Below are positions 36,235-45,401 of a stretch of 54,051 nucleotides of DNA, one piece after another. The position numbers and the translations under genes are program-made. The notes below the pieces were generated by a model. The model was not told the origin of the DNA and ran no database searches. It worked only from the letters and a program-made list of their open reading frames with translations. Origin of the DNA: an uncultured Desulfovibrio sp. (GTDB taxonomy: Bacteria; Desulfobacterota; Desulfovibrionia; Desulfovibrionales; Desulfovibrionaceae). Location of the stretch: contig CAJOMG010000014.1 in the NCBI GenBank assembly GCA_905235595.1, positions 1-54,051 on the forward strand, read 5' to 3'. Within the stretch, counting starts at the first letter, position 1; each line of letters begins with the position of its first letter.

Positions 36235-36268
36235 AAAAGGCCGCCGCAGCCGGAAGACCGCGGCGGCC
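36235..36268 (-). terminator. Rho-independent terminator after the YeiH-type transporter gene
   Basis: Read on the minus strand, GGCCGCCGC (36268-36260) pairs with GCGGCGGCC (36247-36239) around a 12-base loop, followed by TTTTG. This is the strongest terminator seen in the window. Confidence 0.8.
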
Positions 36269-36289
36269 GGAGTTTTGAACAAGAAACTC

Positions 36290-38023
36290 CTAGATCTTGG
36301 CAGTGATTTCAGGGAATACCTTGTAGAACATGATCCACGCCATAAGCAGGGTCAGGACAATATTAAAGCTCTGACCGCATACATACAGGATGACAGGCTT
36401 GCCACCCTTGAAGTACTTGGCAAGTTCGCGGAAGTTGGTTGTCAGACCGATGGAGATAAAAGCCAGCACAAAGAACCATCCGCGCAAGGAATTTGCCACC
36501 TTGTTGGTGCCGTTATCCACGAGAATGCGGGCCATGTCAGAGCCGAGGCTCGTGCTGAGCCAGGAGAAGAAAATCGAAGCAACCAGAAAGCCCAGGACAA
36601 ATTTGGGGAAACGATGCCAAATTTCCATGGCGCTCACTTTCTCGCCGGCCTGCGCCTCCACCTTGGTGGAGAAATACACGGCCACGCAGAAAGCAGTAAG
36701 ACCAATGAGCACATTCTGAATCATTTTGACCGTTGCGGCCACCTGCATGGCCTTGGGGCCAACAAAGGCACCAGCAGCGGCCACAGCACCTGTGGCGTCC
36801 ACAGTACCGCCTATCCATGCACCGCCAAGCACCTCAGGCATATTAAGCGCACGGATCACCAGAGGCATAACAACCATCATGATGGCCGTGAACACCATGG
36901 AAAGGCCCAGAGAAACGGTCAGTTCCTCTTTCTTGGCCCGGCAGGCGGCTGCCGTGGCGATGGCCGCTGATGTGCCGCATACCGACATATCTGCAGAAAT
37001 GGTGATGTTGAGGGTTTTGGAAGGCATCTTCAGCACTTTTTGGCCGAAGATATAGGTGCACACAAGAACGATGGGGGTTACAACCCAGGCCACAAAGATA
37101 CCGGGAATGCCGATGGCCATAATCTTATGGAAGAGAACCGTGGCGCCAAGCAGTACCAGACCGATCTTGATATAGTATTCCACCTGCGCGCCATACTTCA
37201 GCCATTTTGGGGTTCCCACGGTATTGGCGACCACCATGCCGAGGATGATTCCCCATATTTCGGCATTGAGGCCGTATTTGCGCATGGTAACCTGGTTGCC
37301 TAGCAGGTTTGCCAGCACGCAGAGCCAGAATACCCCCTGAAAAGCCAGAAAGAACTTCATGGCATTAAAGCCCATGAACACTGCGCCGATGGTGCACAGC
37401 AGACCCAGTACGATACCGGCGCCAATGAGACTGGGAATTATGTTAAAGGGTTTGACTTCCTTTTTCTTGGCCTTGCCAGTCTCACCCTTGGCTTTCTGCC
37501 AGGCTGCGATGGCATCAGAAGCCGCAGTATTGAGCTTATCGTCCTTGTACATGGCAGCCGCAGCAGCATCCTGTGCCGCACGCGCCGTCTGCAGTGCCGT
37601 GGCCTCGGCAGCCTTTGCCTTTTCAATGGCAGGCTTTACAGCTTCATTGCGACGGTCGGCTTCTTCTTTGGAAAGAACCAGAGCCTCAAGAGGATTGGAC
37701 TGCCAGCGTGCAGGGGCTTTAAGGTAGCCCAGAAGGCTCTTGATTGCCGGAAGATTTGTAGCCTGCACGCCCTTGGATGCAGCAGAAGCCTCATACCATT
37801 CTATGGTTTTGAAAGCTGTGGTTTTTTGTGCCTCGGCCTTCATCGTAGCCACATAGGGAGCATTTTTCGCCGTCAACTCAGCTTTGCCGTTAAAGATGAA
37901 GTACATACCCACAAGCAAAATGAAAAAGCCTATCCAGATGGCCCAGTAATCCTCTTTTTTCCATAGATCGGACCATTGCGATTTGGCCCTGTCTACGACA
38001 ATCTCAGAATTGTCCTGACTCAT
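36290..38023 (-). CDS. YeiH/PF03601-type putative sulfate/sulfite exporter with long N-terminal insert
   Basis: This 577-residue membrane protein has an N-terminal helix (about 28-45, WAIWIGFFILLVGMYFIFN). A charged, Ala-rich, probably helical stretch of about 130 residues follows, then the ten or so helices of the PF03601 family. Relatives include YeiH, linked to sulfur-oxyanion handling in enterobacteria. In an organism releasing sulfite from isethionate, a role in sulfite or another sulfur anion is attractive but inferred. A -35/-10 promoter precedes the gene and a strong terminator follows. AAGGAG is close to the ATG. Confidence 0.75.
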   Translation of the reverse strand: MSQDNSEIVVDRAKSQWSDLWKKEDYWAIWIGFFILLVGMYFIFNGKAELTAKNAPYVATMKAEAQKTTAFKTIEWYEASAASKGVQATNLPAIKSLLGYLKAPARWQSNPLEALVLSKEEADRRNEAVKPAIEKAKAAEATALQTARAAQDAAAAAMYKDDKLNTAASDAIAAWQKAKGETGKAKKKEVKPFNIIPSLIGAGIVLGLLCTIGAVFMGFNAMKFFLAFQGVFWLCVLANLLGNQVTMRKYGLNAEIWGIILGMVVANTVGTPKWLKYGAQVEYYIKIGLVLLGATVLFHKIMAIGIPGIFVAWVVTPIVLVCTYIFGQKVLKMPSKTLNITISADMSVCGTSAAIATAAACRAKKEELTVSLGLSMVFTAIMMVVMPLVIRALNMPEVLGGAWIGGTVDATGAVAAAGAFVGPKAMQVAATVKMIQNVLIGLTAFCVAVYFSTKVEAQAGEKVSAMEIWHRFPKFVLGFLVASIFFSWLSTSLGSDMARILVDNGTNKVANSLRGWFFVLAFISIGLTTNFRELAKYFKGGKPVILYVCGQSFNIVLTLLMAWIMFYKVFPEITAKI

Positions 38024-38112
38024 GCATAACTCCTTTTTTCATCTTACGTGCATACAAAAAATTTTCAGCAGTCCCGGTACTGTCTGCCATGCACGTCCGC
38101 TATCCCTGTCAA

Positions 38113-38141
38113 CTTATAGCCAATACACGATTTTCATTCAA
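38113..38141 (-). promoter_or_regulatory. Promoter of the YeiH-type gene
   Basis: TTGAAT (38141-38136) and TATAAG (38118-38113) on the minus strand are exactly 17 bases apart. Transcription would start near 38106, leaving an 80-base leader. Confidence 0.55.
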
Positions 38142-38259
38142 GTAATAAATACAAATTGCATATCTCTGCATGACATTAACATTATTGACCCCGTCCCCCG
38201 GCGGGGATAAAGGTGAGATGTAAAACCACCTGCATGGCATGACCTAAGGCGGAGGATGT

Positions 38260-39141
38260 ATGGCAAAAGCGCTGATTCTCGGCGGAGCCACAGGGCTCCT
38301 TGGACAGGCTTTGACAGCTGAACTTACCCATCGTGGCTGGCAAGTTGCAACCCTCGGCAGGGGTGATGGCAACCTGCTGGATCCCCATTTCTTACAGGCA
38401 TCTATTGATGCAACTCTGCCGGATGTCATCTTCAATACTGTAGCCTGGACAGCTGTTGATGACGCCGAAGATCATCCTGATGAGGCTTGTGTGCTCAACC
38501 GCACATTGCCTGACTCTCTTGCGAGGATAGTGGCAACAGGCAACGGTTTTCTGATGCATATCAGCACAGATTTTATTTTCGGCGGAAGGAATGACAGCCC
38601 ACGCAAGGAAGAGGATAGGCCACATCCTGCCTCGGTCTACGCCAGCACAAAACTTGCCGGGGAGCAGGCAGTTATGACGATTCTACCCGAGCGTTCCTGC
38701 ATTGTGCGTACGGCATGGCTGTTCGGCCCTGGCCGCAAGAACTTTGTCGACACCATTATTGCAGCCTGCAAGAAGCGCGATGCCATCAATGTGGTGCATG
38801 ATCAGGTTGGCTCGCCCACCTATACACGGGATCTCGCGCAATGGTGTGCCATTCTCGCTGAAAAACGTGCCAATGGCATATGGCATGCGGTCAACAGCGG
38901 TCAGGCATCCTGGTGCGATCTGGCATGCGAGGCCGTGACCCTTGCGGGTGAATCCTGCCGCGTCGAGCCCATTAATTCCTCGCAATGGCCGCAAAAAGCG
39001 AAACGTCCAACTTTTTCGGTACTTGACAACACAAAACTTGCTACCCTCCTGGGCAAGCCGCCCCGCCCGTGGACACAGGCCCTGCGGGAATATATTTTCG
39101 GCGCATATTTGTCTGTTGACCATAAGGGGGGGGCATGCTGA
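38260..39141 (+). CDS. rfbD: dTDP-4-dehydrorhamnose reductase-like (RmlD family)
   Basis: The 293-residue NAD(P)H-dependent short-chain reductase would make dTDP-L-rhamnose for surface polysaccharide. The Rossmann motif GGATGLLGQAL is near the N-terminus, the catalytic Tyr-Lys pair is in YASTKLAGE, and ISTDFIFGG precedes it. C-terminal residues match the family sugar-binding part. GGAGG lies just before the ATG. The rest of the rhamnose pathway is not here. It overlaps the next gene by seven bases and heads a coupled four-gene run. Confidence 0.82.
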   Translation: MAKALILGGATGLLGQALTAELTHRGWQVATLGRGDGNLLDPHFLQASIDATLPDVIFNTVAWTAVDDAEDHPDEACVLNRTLPDSLARIVATGNGFLMHISTDFIFGGRNDSPRKEEDRPHPASVYASTKLAGEQAVMTILPERSCIVRTAWLFGPGRKNFVDTIIAACKKRDAINVVHDQVGSPTYTRDLAQWCAILAEKRANGIWHAVNSGQASWCDLACEAVTLAGESCRVEPINSSQWPQKAKRPTFSVLDNTKLATLLGKPPRPWTQALREYIFGAYLSVDHKGGAC

Positions 39142-40304
39142 CAACAAGTATGCGTCTTACGGTGGCCTGTGCCACAGTGTGCGTGCTGATACTGTGCGCT
39201 TTGCCCTGGGATATGCCTGAAGCCAGACCCCGCAGCATGGAAGACCTGGCTCGAATCTCCAATAAATTGCTCTCCACCGGCGTGAGCTATGGGGCCATTC
39301 CCTCGCTCTATCGCCCGAAGTATGACCGCATTCAGGAGGTCAACCTGAGTAGCAGTGATGACGACATTGTTTTCGTGGTCATGCTGCCCGACGGGCCACG
39401 CATCTACCCCCAGCGCATCATGGTCTGGCATCAGGTGGTCAACGAAATCGTGGATGACCTTGCCTATGCCATCACATACTGCCCCACAACGGGCACACTC
39501 ATGGCGTATGATGCATCCATGGCCGGGCTAAACCTTATTTTCGACCCAGAAGGGCGTATCTATGACGGCAACAGTGTGCTGATAGACCGCAATTCCGGCA
39601 GTCTCTGGCTGCAGGAGACGGGCATGGCCTTCGAAGGACCTCTTATGGGCCGAGGGATGCCCACATTGCCTGTTTTCTGGACAAACTGGGGTGCTGCAAA
39701 ACGTGTTTTTCCCACGGCACTGGTGCTGTCAAAGCCAGCCGGCAATCGCCCTTACGGGCGTGATCCCTATGGCAGTTATCAGCGCCAGGAAAGCTACTAT
39801 CAAAACGACAAACTGATCTACCCTGTAGAACGGCTTGACAGACGCTTCCACCGCAAGACCCCAATGCTCTGCCTAGAATACAAAGGCTATCTGCTTGGAA
39901 TTGATATAGGTTATGTGAAAAAAAAGGGTGCTGTCAATTTTTTCATCGGACCTCACGCCCTGCTGGCCGCCTATGACCAAAAACTGGAAGTAGTACGCAT
40001 TTTCAACCGTCAGATCTGGGCGGAACCTTTCCTTTTTGTGCCACGCTATGGCAAAATTATGGATCTCACCACGCGCAGTATCTGGGATACAGCCACCGGA
40101 ACGGCTGTGGAAGGCAATATGAAAGGCGCATCCATGCCCCAGTTCTATGGAGGCTATTCCATGTGGTTTGCATGGTATAGTCTGAATCCGGAAACATTCG
40201 TCATTCCAGGCCCGGGAGAAGTTTCAGACAAGCTGATTTCGCCTGCTCCTCCCGGACAGGAGCCGGCTGCAGCTAATCCGCCTCAAACACACAATGCCCC
40301 ATGA
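39135..40304 (+). CDS. Exported DUF3179-domain protein
   Basis: This 389-residue protein has an N-terminal signal peptide (MRLTVACATVCVLILCALPWDMPEA). The DUF3179 region follows, with IPSLYRPKYD, MVWHQVVNEIVDDLAYAITYCPTTGTLMAYD and GSLWLQETGMAFEGPLMGRGM. Function of the family is unknown. A Pro-rich C-terminal tail (APPGQEPAAANPP) ends it. Its start overlaps rfbD and its stop overlaps the HD-domain gene start, so the three are translationally coupled. Confidence 0.82.
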   Translation: MLTTSMRLTVACATVCVLILCALPWDMPEARPRSMEDLARISNKLLSTGVSYGAIPSLYRPKYDRIQEVNLSSSDDDIVFVVMLPDGPRIYPQRIMVWHQVVNEIVDDLAYAITYCPTTGTLMAYDASMAGLNLIFDPEGRIYDGNSVLIDRNSGSLWLQETGMAFEGPLMGRGMPTLPVFWTNWGAAKRVFPTALVLSKPAGNRPYGRDPYGSYQRQESYYQNDKLIYPVERLDRRFHRKTPMLCLEYKGYLLGIDIGYVKKKGAVNFFIGPHALLAAYDQKLEVVRIFNRQIWAEPFLFVPRYGKIMDLTTRSIWDTATGTAVEGNMKGASMPQFYGGYSMWFAWYSLNPETFVIPGPGEVSDKLISPAPPGQEPAAANPPQTHNAP

Positions 40305-41110
40305 GCCACAGCACACACTTTCAGGAACATTCCCTTGATATTGCCGTCCACGAAGACTGGTTTGCTGCCTATGCCGCACAAGAGCGCACTAGGGAACAGG
40401 GGGATACTTCCCCCATGGATCTGAAAATCGCACACACTAGGGCAGTCCTTGCCAATGCTCGCAACATGGTTGCCAATGAGGCTTTTCCAGCGCCGCTTTC
40501 CCGTTCATGCCTGCTGGCCGCTCTCTACCACGATGTGGGACGCTTTGAGCAGTACCTGCAATATCATACGTTCCGTGACAAGGAATCCTGTAACCATGGT
40601 CAGATGGGTGTGCGCATTCTCAAGAAAGAGCAGTGCCTTGCCGCAGAACACCCCACAGTACGCAGGCTGGTGCTTGCTGCCGTGGGCATGCACAACCGCT
40701 TCGCACTGCCAGCACACATTCCGAATGGCATCGCTCTGGTGACCAATGTTGTGCGTGATGCGGACAAACTAGACATTTTGCGCATCATGGATGCCCATCT
40801 CAACGGGCCAGGCCCGTACAATCCTACTGTGGTGCTACAACAGCCCGATGATCCCACCATCGCCGGTGAAGGCATACTCGCTGCCGTGCGCGAGCAGCGA
40901 GTAGCCGCATATGCTGACCTGCGCTGTGTCAATGACTTCAGGTTGCTGCTCGGCACATGGTTTTATGACCTGCATTTTCCTTCCGCACGCCGACAGTTTC
41001 TGCAGGACGGTCATGCCATGGCTCTTTTGTGCGGGCTGCCACAAGGCACGCCACAAGCTCCACTGCGCGATCTCATGGTGCAGCGACTGAAAGCAGCAAA
41101 CATATGTTGA
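40301..41110 (+). CDS. HD-domain phosphohydrolase-like protein
   Basis: The 269-residue cytoplasmic protein has metal-binding His and Asp residues in the order of HD phosphohydrolases: H45 (KIAHTRAVL), H77-D78 (LYHDVGRF), a later His (VGMHNRF) and Asp (VRDADKLDIL). The substrate, possibly a nucleotide, is unknown. Its ATG overlaps the stop of the DUF3179 gene. Confidence 0.78.
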   Translation: MSHSTHFQEHSLDIAVHEDWFAAYAAQERTREQGDTSPMDLKIAHTRAVLANARNMVANEAFPAPLSRSCLLAALYHDVGRFEQYLQYHTFRDKESCNHGQMGVRILKKEQCLAAEHPTVRRLVLAAVGMHNRFALPAHIPNGIALVTNVVRDADKLDILRIMDAHLNGPGPYNPTVVLQQPDDPTIAGEGILAAVREQRVAAYADLRCVNDFRLLLGTWFYDLHFPSARRQFLQDGHAMALLCGLPQGTPQAPLRDLMVQRLKAANIC

Positions 41111-41586
41111 GCTTTGATTCTGTGCATTCAGTGCATATCCCCCATCAGTATGCCCCATTGCTCCAACGTATCCCCTGGCCTGCATACGCCCGCAATGCTC
41201 CCCTTAATCCACCCGTGGCAGATATTACCACGGCCGCAGCCCATCCGGTTAAAAGTTATGATTGTCTGCGCTTGGCTTTTTGTTTTTCTGCATTGCCGGA
41301 AGAACAAGGCACGACGCTTCTGCGCATGGCCAGCACCATCTCACATAAATTGCTGGTGGCAGATTTCAAGCTTGCCGAACGCAATCTCGAACTGCCCGCC
41401 GTAGGAATATCCTGGCTGCTCCTGCACCTTTTTTGCGACAGGGCCATCACTATCTTTCACTATGGTGGTCTAGAAGGTCTGGTACGAACAGTCGGACTTG
41501 TAGTCGAACATCGCAAAACATTTCTCTGTGGTGCGGCTGTACTCCTTGGCCTGCGCCATCCCACAGGCACTGTCTCTTCGTCTTGA
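41104..41586 (+). CDS. Probable C-terminal part of a SAM-dependent methyltransferase
   Basis: The 160-residue product overlaps the HD gene end by seven bases and has only a weak ribosome site. FSALPEEQGTTLLRMASTISHKLLVADFKLAERNLELPAV and GGLEGLVRTVGLVVEHR resemble the last strands and helices of class I methyltransferases. The N-terminal glycine-rich SAM-binding loop is absent, so it is either a truncated gene or a small protein reusing this fold. I am unsure of function. Confidence 0.5.
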   Translation: MLSFDSVHSVHIPHQYAPLLQRIPWPAYARNAPLNPPVADITTAAAHPVKSYDCLRLAFCFSALPEEQGTTLLRMASTISHKLLVADFKLAERNLELPAVGISWLLLHLFCDRAITIFHYGGLEGLVRTVGLVVEHRKTFLCGAAVLLGLRHPTGTVSSS

Positions 41587-41611
41587 GGCCCTTACTGGCC
41601 TATGCTATATT
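41583..41611 (+). promoter_or_regulatory. Promoter of dnaE
   Basis: TTGAGG (41583-41588) and TATATT (41606-41611) are exactly 17 bases apart, ending 60 bases before the dnaE ATG. The -35 overlaps the stop of the upstream gene. Confidence 0.55.
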
Positions 41612-41671
41612 CTGTCATCTAGACGCTAACATGATGAAAACCGTCACTCTCCAAGTCGAAGGGAGTATTCC

Positions 41672-44600
41672 ATGGCCGATTTTGTGCATTTGCATTGCCA
41701 TACTGAATACAGCTTGCTTGATGGAGCCATACGTATCAAAGATGTTTGTACCCGCGCCAAAGATTTTGGTATGCCAGCCTGTGCCATAACGGACCATGGA
41801 AATATGTTCGGCGCTGCCTACTTTTTTCAGGGTTGTAAGGATGTGGGCATAAAGCCCATTTTCGGCTGTGAGGTCTATGTCTGCCACGACCACACAGACA
41901 AAAGCCCAGATTCCCCTCTCGCACGTGTACGCCACCATCTTATTCTGCTCGCGCGAGATATGACCGGCTACCACAATTTGGTTAAACTCGTGACTGCAGG
42001 TCATCTGAAGGGCTTTTACTACAAACCACGAGTAGACAAAGCATTGCTGCGCAAATACGCAGAAGGTCTGACCTGTCTTTCAGCCTGCATTGCAGGAGAA
42101 ATCCCCCGTGCCGTACTTCTCCCTAATATGGAGAAGGCTCGTGAGCTCACACGGGAATACGCCTCTATCTATCCGGGCCATTTTTACCTGGAATTGCAGT
42201 CCAACGGCCTGAAGGAGCAGGAGGTTGTCAATACCGCCCTGCTGGAGCTCGCCGAGAGTGAACATCTACCGCTGGTGGCCACCAATGACTGCCATTACCT
42301 CAACAGGGAGGACGCTGAAGCCCATGAAGTTTTGCTCTGCATCCAAACGCAGACAACCATGAGCGATCCCAGGCGCATGAAGTTCAATACTGATGAGCTC
42401 TATTTCAAGTCCACAGAAGACATGGAAAAGGCCTTCTCGCATGTACCCGGTGCGTTGGACAATACCATGCGTATTGCCGAAGAATGCACCGTGGAGCTTG
42501 ATTTCGGCCACCACTATTTCCCAGTATATAGCCTGCCGGAAGGTATGAGCCTGGAGTCGGAATTCCGCAAGCTGGCGGAAGAGGGCCTGGAAAAGCGCCT
42601 TGCCAATCATCCTGACCGTGCCAGTCTTAATCTACAGCTCTACCGTGACCGCCTCCAGTATGAACTCAAGGTAATTCTGGAGATGGGTTTTCCTGGATAT
42701 TTCCTCATCGTGCAGGAATTCATCAACTGGGCAAAAAATCATGGCGTGCCAGTCGGACCAGGCCGTGGTTCAGCAGCCGGTTCCCTGGTGGCATGGGCCC
42801 TGCGCATCACCAATCTCGACCCCCTGCCCTACAATCTGCTGTTTGAACGGTTCCTCAATATTGAGCGCGTTTCCCTGCCCGATATAGACGTGGACTTTTG
42901 CGAACGCCGCAGAACCGAAGTCATCAAGCATATGGTGGACACCTACGGTCAGGATTCTGTGGCCCAAATCACCACGTTCGGCACCATGAAGGCCAAGGGC
43001 GTAGTGCGCGACGTCGGCCGTGCGCTGGGCATGAGTTTTGCTGAGACGGACAAGATAGCCAAGCTTGTGCCCGCCGACCTCAAAATGACTATTAAAAAAG
43101 CCCTTGATAGTGAGCCGGAGCTTGCCGAGATGTACAAGACCGAACCCAAGGTCAAACATCTGCTTGATACGGCTCAGCGCCTGGAAGGTCTTGCACGCCA
43201 CGCCTCCACCCACGCTGCGGGGCTTGTTGTTTCTGACAAGCCCATGGTGGAATATCTGCCTCTGTACCTGGGCAAGCGTAATGAGCTGGTAACCCAGTTT
43301 GACGGCCCCATGACGGAAAAAACTGGGCTTGTCAAATTTGACTTTCTTGGTCTCAAGACCATGACACTTATTCAGGACACCCTGGATAACATCAGCCTGC
43401 AGGGGCAAACCCCTCCTGACCTGGACAATTTACCCCTCACCGACACCGAGACATATGACCTCTATTCTCGAGGGGACACCGACGGGATCTTTCAGGTTGA
43501 AAGCTCTGGCATGCGCCAGTATTTGCGTATGCTCAAGCCCTCCTGCTTTGAAGACATCATTGCCATGCTTGCCCTGTATCGTCCTGGTCCCCTTGGTTCA
43601 GGCATGGTGGACGAATTCATCAAGCGCAAGCATGGGCAGGTGCCTGTGGAATATCCTCACGAATCCCTCAAGGACTGCCTGCGCGACACATATGGCGTCA
43701 TTGTCTATCAGGAACAGGTTATGCAAATTGCCCAGATCATAGCCAATTATACCCTGGGGGGAGCAGATTTGCTGCGCCGGGCCATGGGCAAGAAAAAAGC
43801 CGAAGCCATGGCAAAAGAGCGCGTCAATTTTGTCAGCGGGGCTGCCAAAAACAACATAGGGGAAGACAAGGCCAATGAAATTTTTGACCTGATGGAAAAA
43901 TTTGCAGCCTATGGCTTCAACAAGTCCCATTCTGCAGCATATGCCCTTATTTCCTACTATACGGCCTATCTCAAGGTACATCACAAAGTGGAGTTCATGG
44001 CTGCACTGATGTCTTCAGAAATGGGCAACCAGGACAAGCTTCTCAAATATGTTTCCTGTTGCAGGGACATGAATATCCCCGTGGCACAGGCTTCGGTAAA
44101 TGTAAGCCGGCGCGAGTTTACGGCACATGAAGGACAGGTTGTCTTCGGCCTCGGCGGCATAAAAAATGTGGGAGATGAAGCCATCCGTGAAATTGTGACA
44201 GCCAGAATAAACAATGGCCCATATGCCTCCCTGTATGACCTGTGTTGCAGGGTTAATTTACGCAAGGTCACTAAACGCGTGCTGGAATCCCTCATCAAGG
44301 GTGGTGCCTGCGACTGCTTTGGTGCGGCCCGCGCTGCTCAGTTAGCCGCTCTGGATCTGGTAGTTGCCCGCGCGCAAAAGAAGACCAAAGATAAAACCTC
44401 CAACCAGATTTCATTGTTGAGCATGACCCCGACGGCTGAGGCCGACTCCCTTCCCGGCATCGGGATAACCTGTGATGAGGCATCTATTCCTGAGATGCCC
44501 GATGACGAGAAGCTCCAGGCCGAAAAAGAAGCCTTGGGATTTTTTCTTACCAGTCATCCTCTGCAGCCCTTCAGCCGCGAAATACGCCGCCTCGGTTTGC

Positions 44601-45163
44601 AGACCTTGGAAGACGCAAGAGAGTTGTTTCCAGGCTCAGAAATTCGCTGTGCCTGTCTGGTGACGAGCCTCAAGGAAGTTCTGACCAAATCCAAAGGAGA
44701 ACGCATGGCTTTTGTTGGCATTGAGGATCTCACCGGGCATGGCGAGGTAACCTTCTTTCCAAAGGCCTACACGGCATACCGCGATCTGTTGCACGCTGAC
44801 CAGCCCATCTGCCTTACAGCCAGGCTTGATAAACAGCAGGATGAGAGCACAGACCAGACAGATGTGGAAGAAGCCGCTGAGGATGCACCACACGAAGTCA
44901 GGCTGCTGGGCCAAGGCGTCATACCGCTAACCGAAGCCTGCAGTACCAGTGACACACCTGTCTGCGTGTATATTCCCGAAAAGCGCCTGGGGCGTGAAGA
45001 CATACTTGCCCTGCGCGACATATTGCAACGTTTTCCCGGCCCGGTTGAAACGCATGCCCAGGTACACCTTGATGGCCATATCTGTCTCTTGCACCTTGAC
45101 AGTGCGCTCAAGGTTAGCCCTGGCCCTGAACTGGACAAGGCACTGACAGCCTGGGCCTCGTAA
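41672..45163 (+). CDS. dnaE: DNA polymerase III subunit alpha
   Basis: The 1163-residue replicative polymerase starts with a PHP domain (FVHLHCHTEYSLLDGAIR and ACAITDHGNMFGA). The catalytic palm has PDIDVDFCERRR, with Asp 404 and Asp 406 as metal ligands, and the third Asp region follows. The tandem HhH motif is near residues 830-870, and the OB-fold with the LTGHGEVTFFPKAY stretch is at the C-terminus. Length is typical for proteobacterial DnaE. GGAG lies just before the ATG. Confidence 0.96.
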   Translation: MADFVHLHCHTEYSLLDGAIRIKDVCTRAKDFGMPACAITDHGNMFGAAYFFQGCKDVGIKPIFGCEVYVCHDHTDKSPDSPLARVRHHLILLARDMTGYHNLVKLVTAGHLKGFYYKPRVDKALLRKYAEGLTCLSACIAGEIPRAVLLPNMEKARELTREYASIYPGHFYLELQSNGLKEQEVVNTALLELAESEHLPLVATNDCHYLNREDAEAHEVLLCIQTQTTMSDPRRMKFNTDELYFKSTEDMEKAFSHVPGALDNTMRIAEECTVELDFGHHYFPVYSLPEGMSLESEFRKLAEEGLEKRLANHPDRASLNLQLYRDRLQYELKVILEMGFPGYFLIVQEFINWAKNHGVPVGPGRGSAAGSLVAWALRITNLDPLPYNLLFERFLNIERVSLPDIDVDFCERRRTEVIKHMVDTYGQDSVAQITTFGTMKAKGVVRDVGRALGMSFAETDKIAKLVPADLKMTIKKALDSEPELAEMYKTEPKVKHLLDTAQRLEGLARHASTHAAGLVVSDKPMVEYLPLYLGKRNELVTQFDGPMTEKTGLVKFDFLGLKTMTLIQDTLDNISLQGQTPPDLDNLPLTDTETYDLYSRGDTDGIFQVESSGMRQYLRMLKPSCFEDIIAMLALYRPGPLGSGMVDEFIKRKHGQVPVEYPHESLKDCLRDTYGVIVYQEQVMQIAQIIANYTLGGADLLRRAMGKKKAEAMAKERVNFVSGAAKNNIGEDKANEIFDLMEKFAAYGFNKSHSAAYALISYYTAYLKVHHKVEFMAALMSSEMGNQDKLLKYVSCCRDMNIPVAQASVNVSRREFTAHEGQVVFGLGGIKNVGDEAIREIVTARINNGPYASLYDLCCRVNLRKVTKRVLESLIKGGACDCFGAARAAQLAALDLVVARAQKKTKDKTSNQISLLSMTPTAEADSLPGIGITCDEASIPEMPDDEKLQAEKEALGFFLTSHPLQPFSREIRRLGLQTLEDARELFPGSEIRCACLVTSLKEVLTKSKGERMAFVGIEDLTGHGEVTFFPKAYTAYRDLLHADQPICLTARLDKQQDESTDQTDVEEAAEDAPHEVRLLGQGVIPLTEACSTSDTPVCVYIPEKRLGREDILALRDILQRFPGPVETHAQVHLDGHICLLHLDSALKVSPGPELDKALTAWAS

Positions 45164-45202
45164 CAATCATCATATTCATCTCAGACCTACCTGAGGATAC
45201 CC

Positions 45203-45370
45203 ATGTCTTTCAAATCCATACTTCAAGGCCTGTTCAAAACACCGACTTCCGCAGATGATGCATTTCAAGATGATAATGACGATTTTGAATGGAATCAGCA
45301 TGCACGTATTATGCTTGCAGTACTCATTGTCATTCTTTCGGCGTTCGTTCTCTATTGGATACTCGTATAA
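45203..45370 (+). CDS. Small single-helix membrane protein (55 residues)
   Basis: A short frame after dnaE encodes MSFKSILQGLFKT, an acidic stretch (DDAFQDDNDDFEW), then a C-terminal transmembrane helix (IMLAVLIVILSAFVLYWILV). GAGGA lies five bases before the ATG. The layout, with a good ribosome site and a clean helix, supports a real gene. Function is unknown. Confidence 0.6.
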   Translation: MSFKSILQGLFKTPTSADDAFQDDNDDFEWNQHARIMLAVLIVILSAFVLYWILV

Positions 45371-45401
45371 GCCGTAAGCACAGCCTTCTTCACACACAGC
45401 C

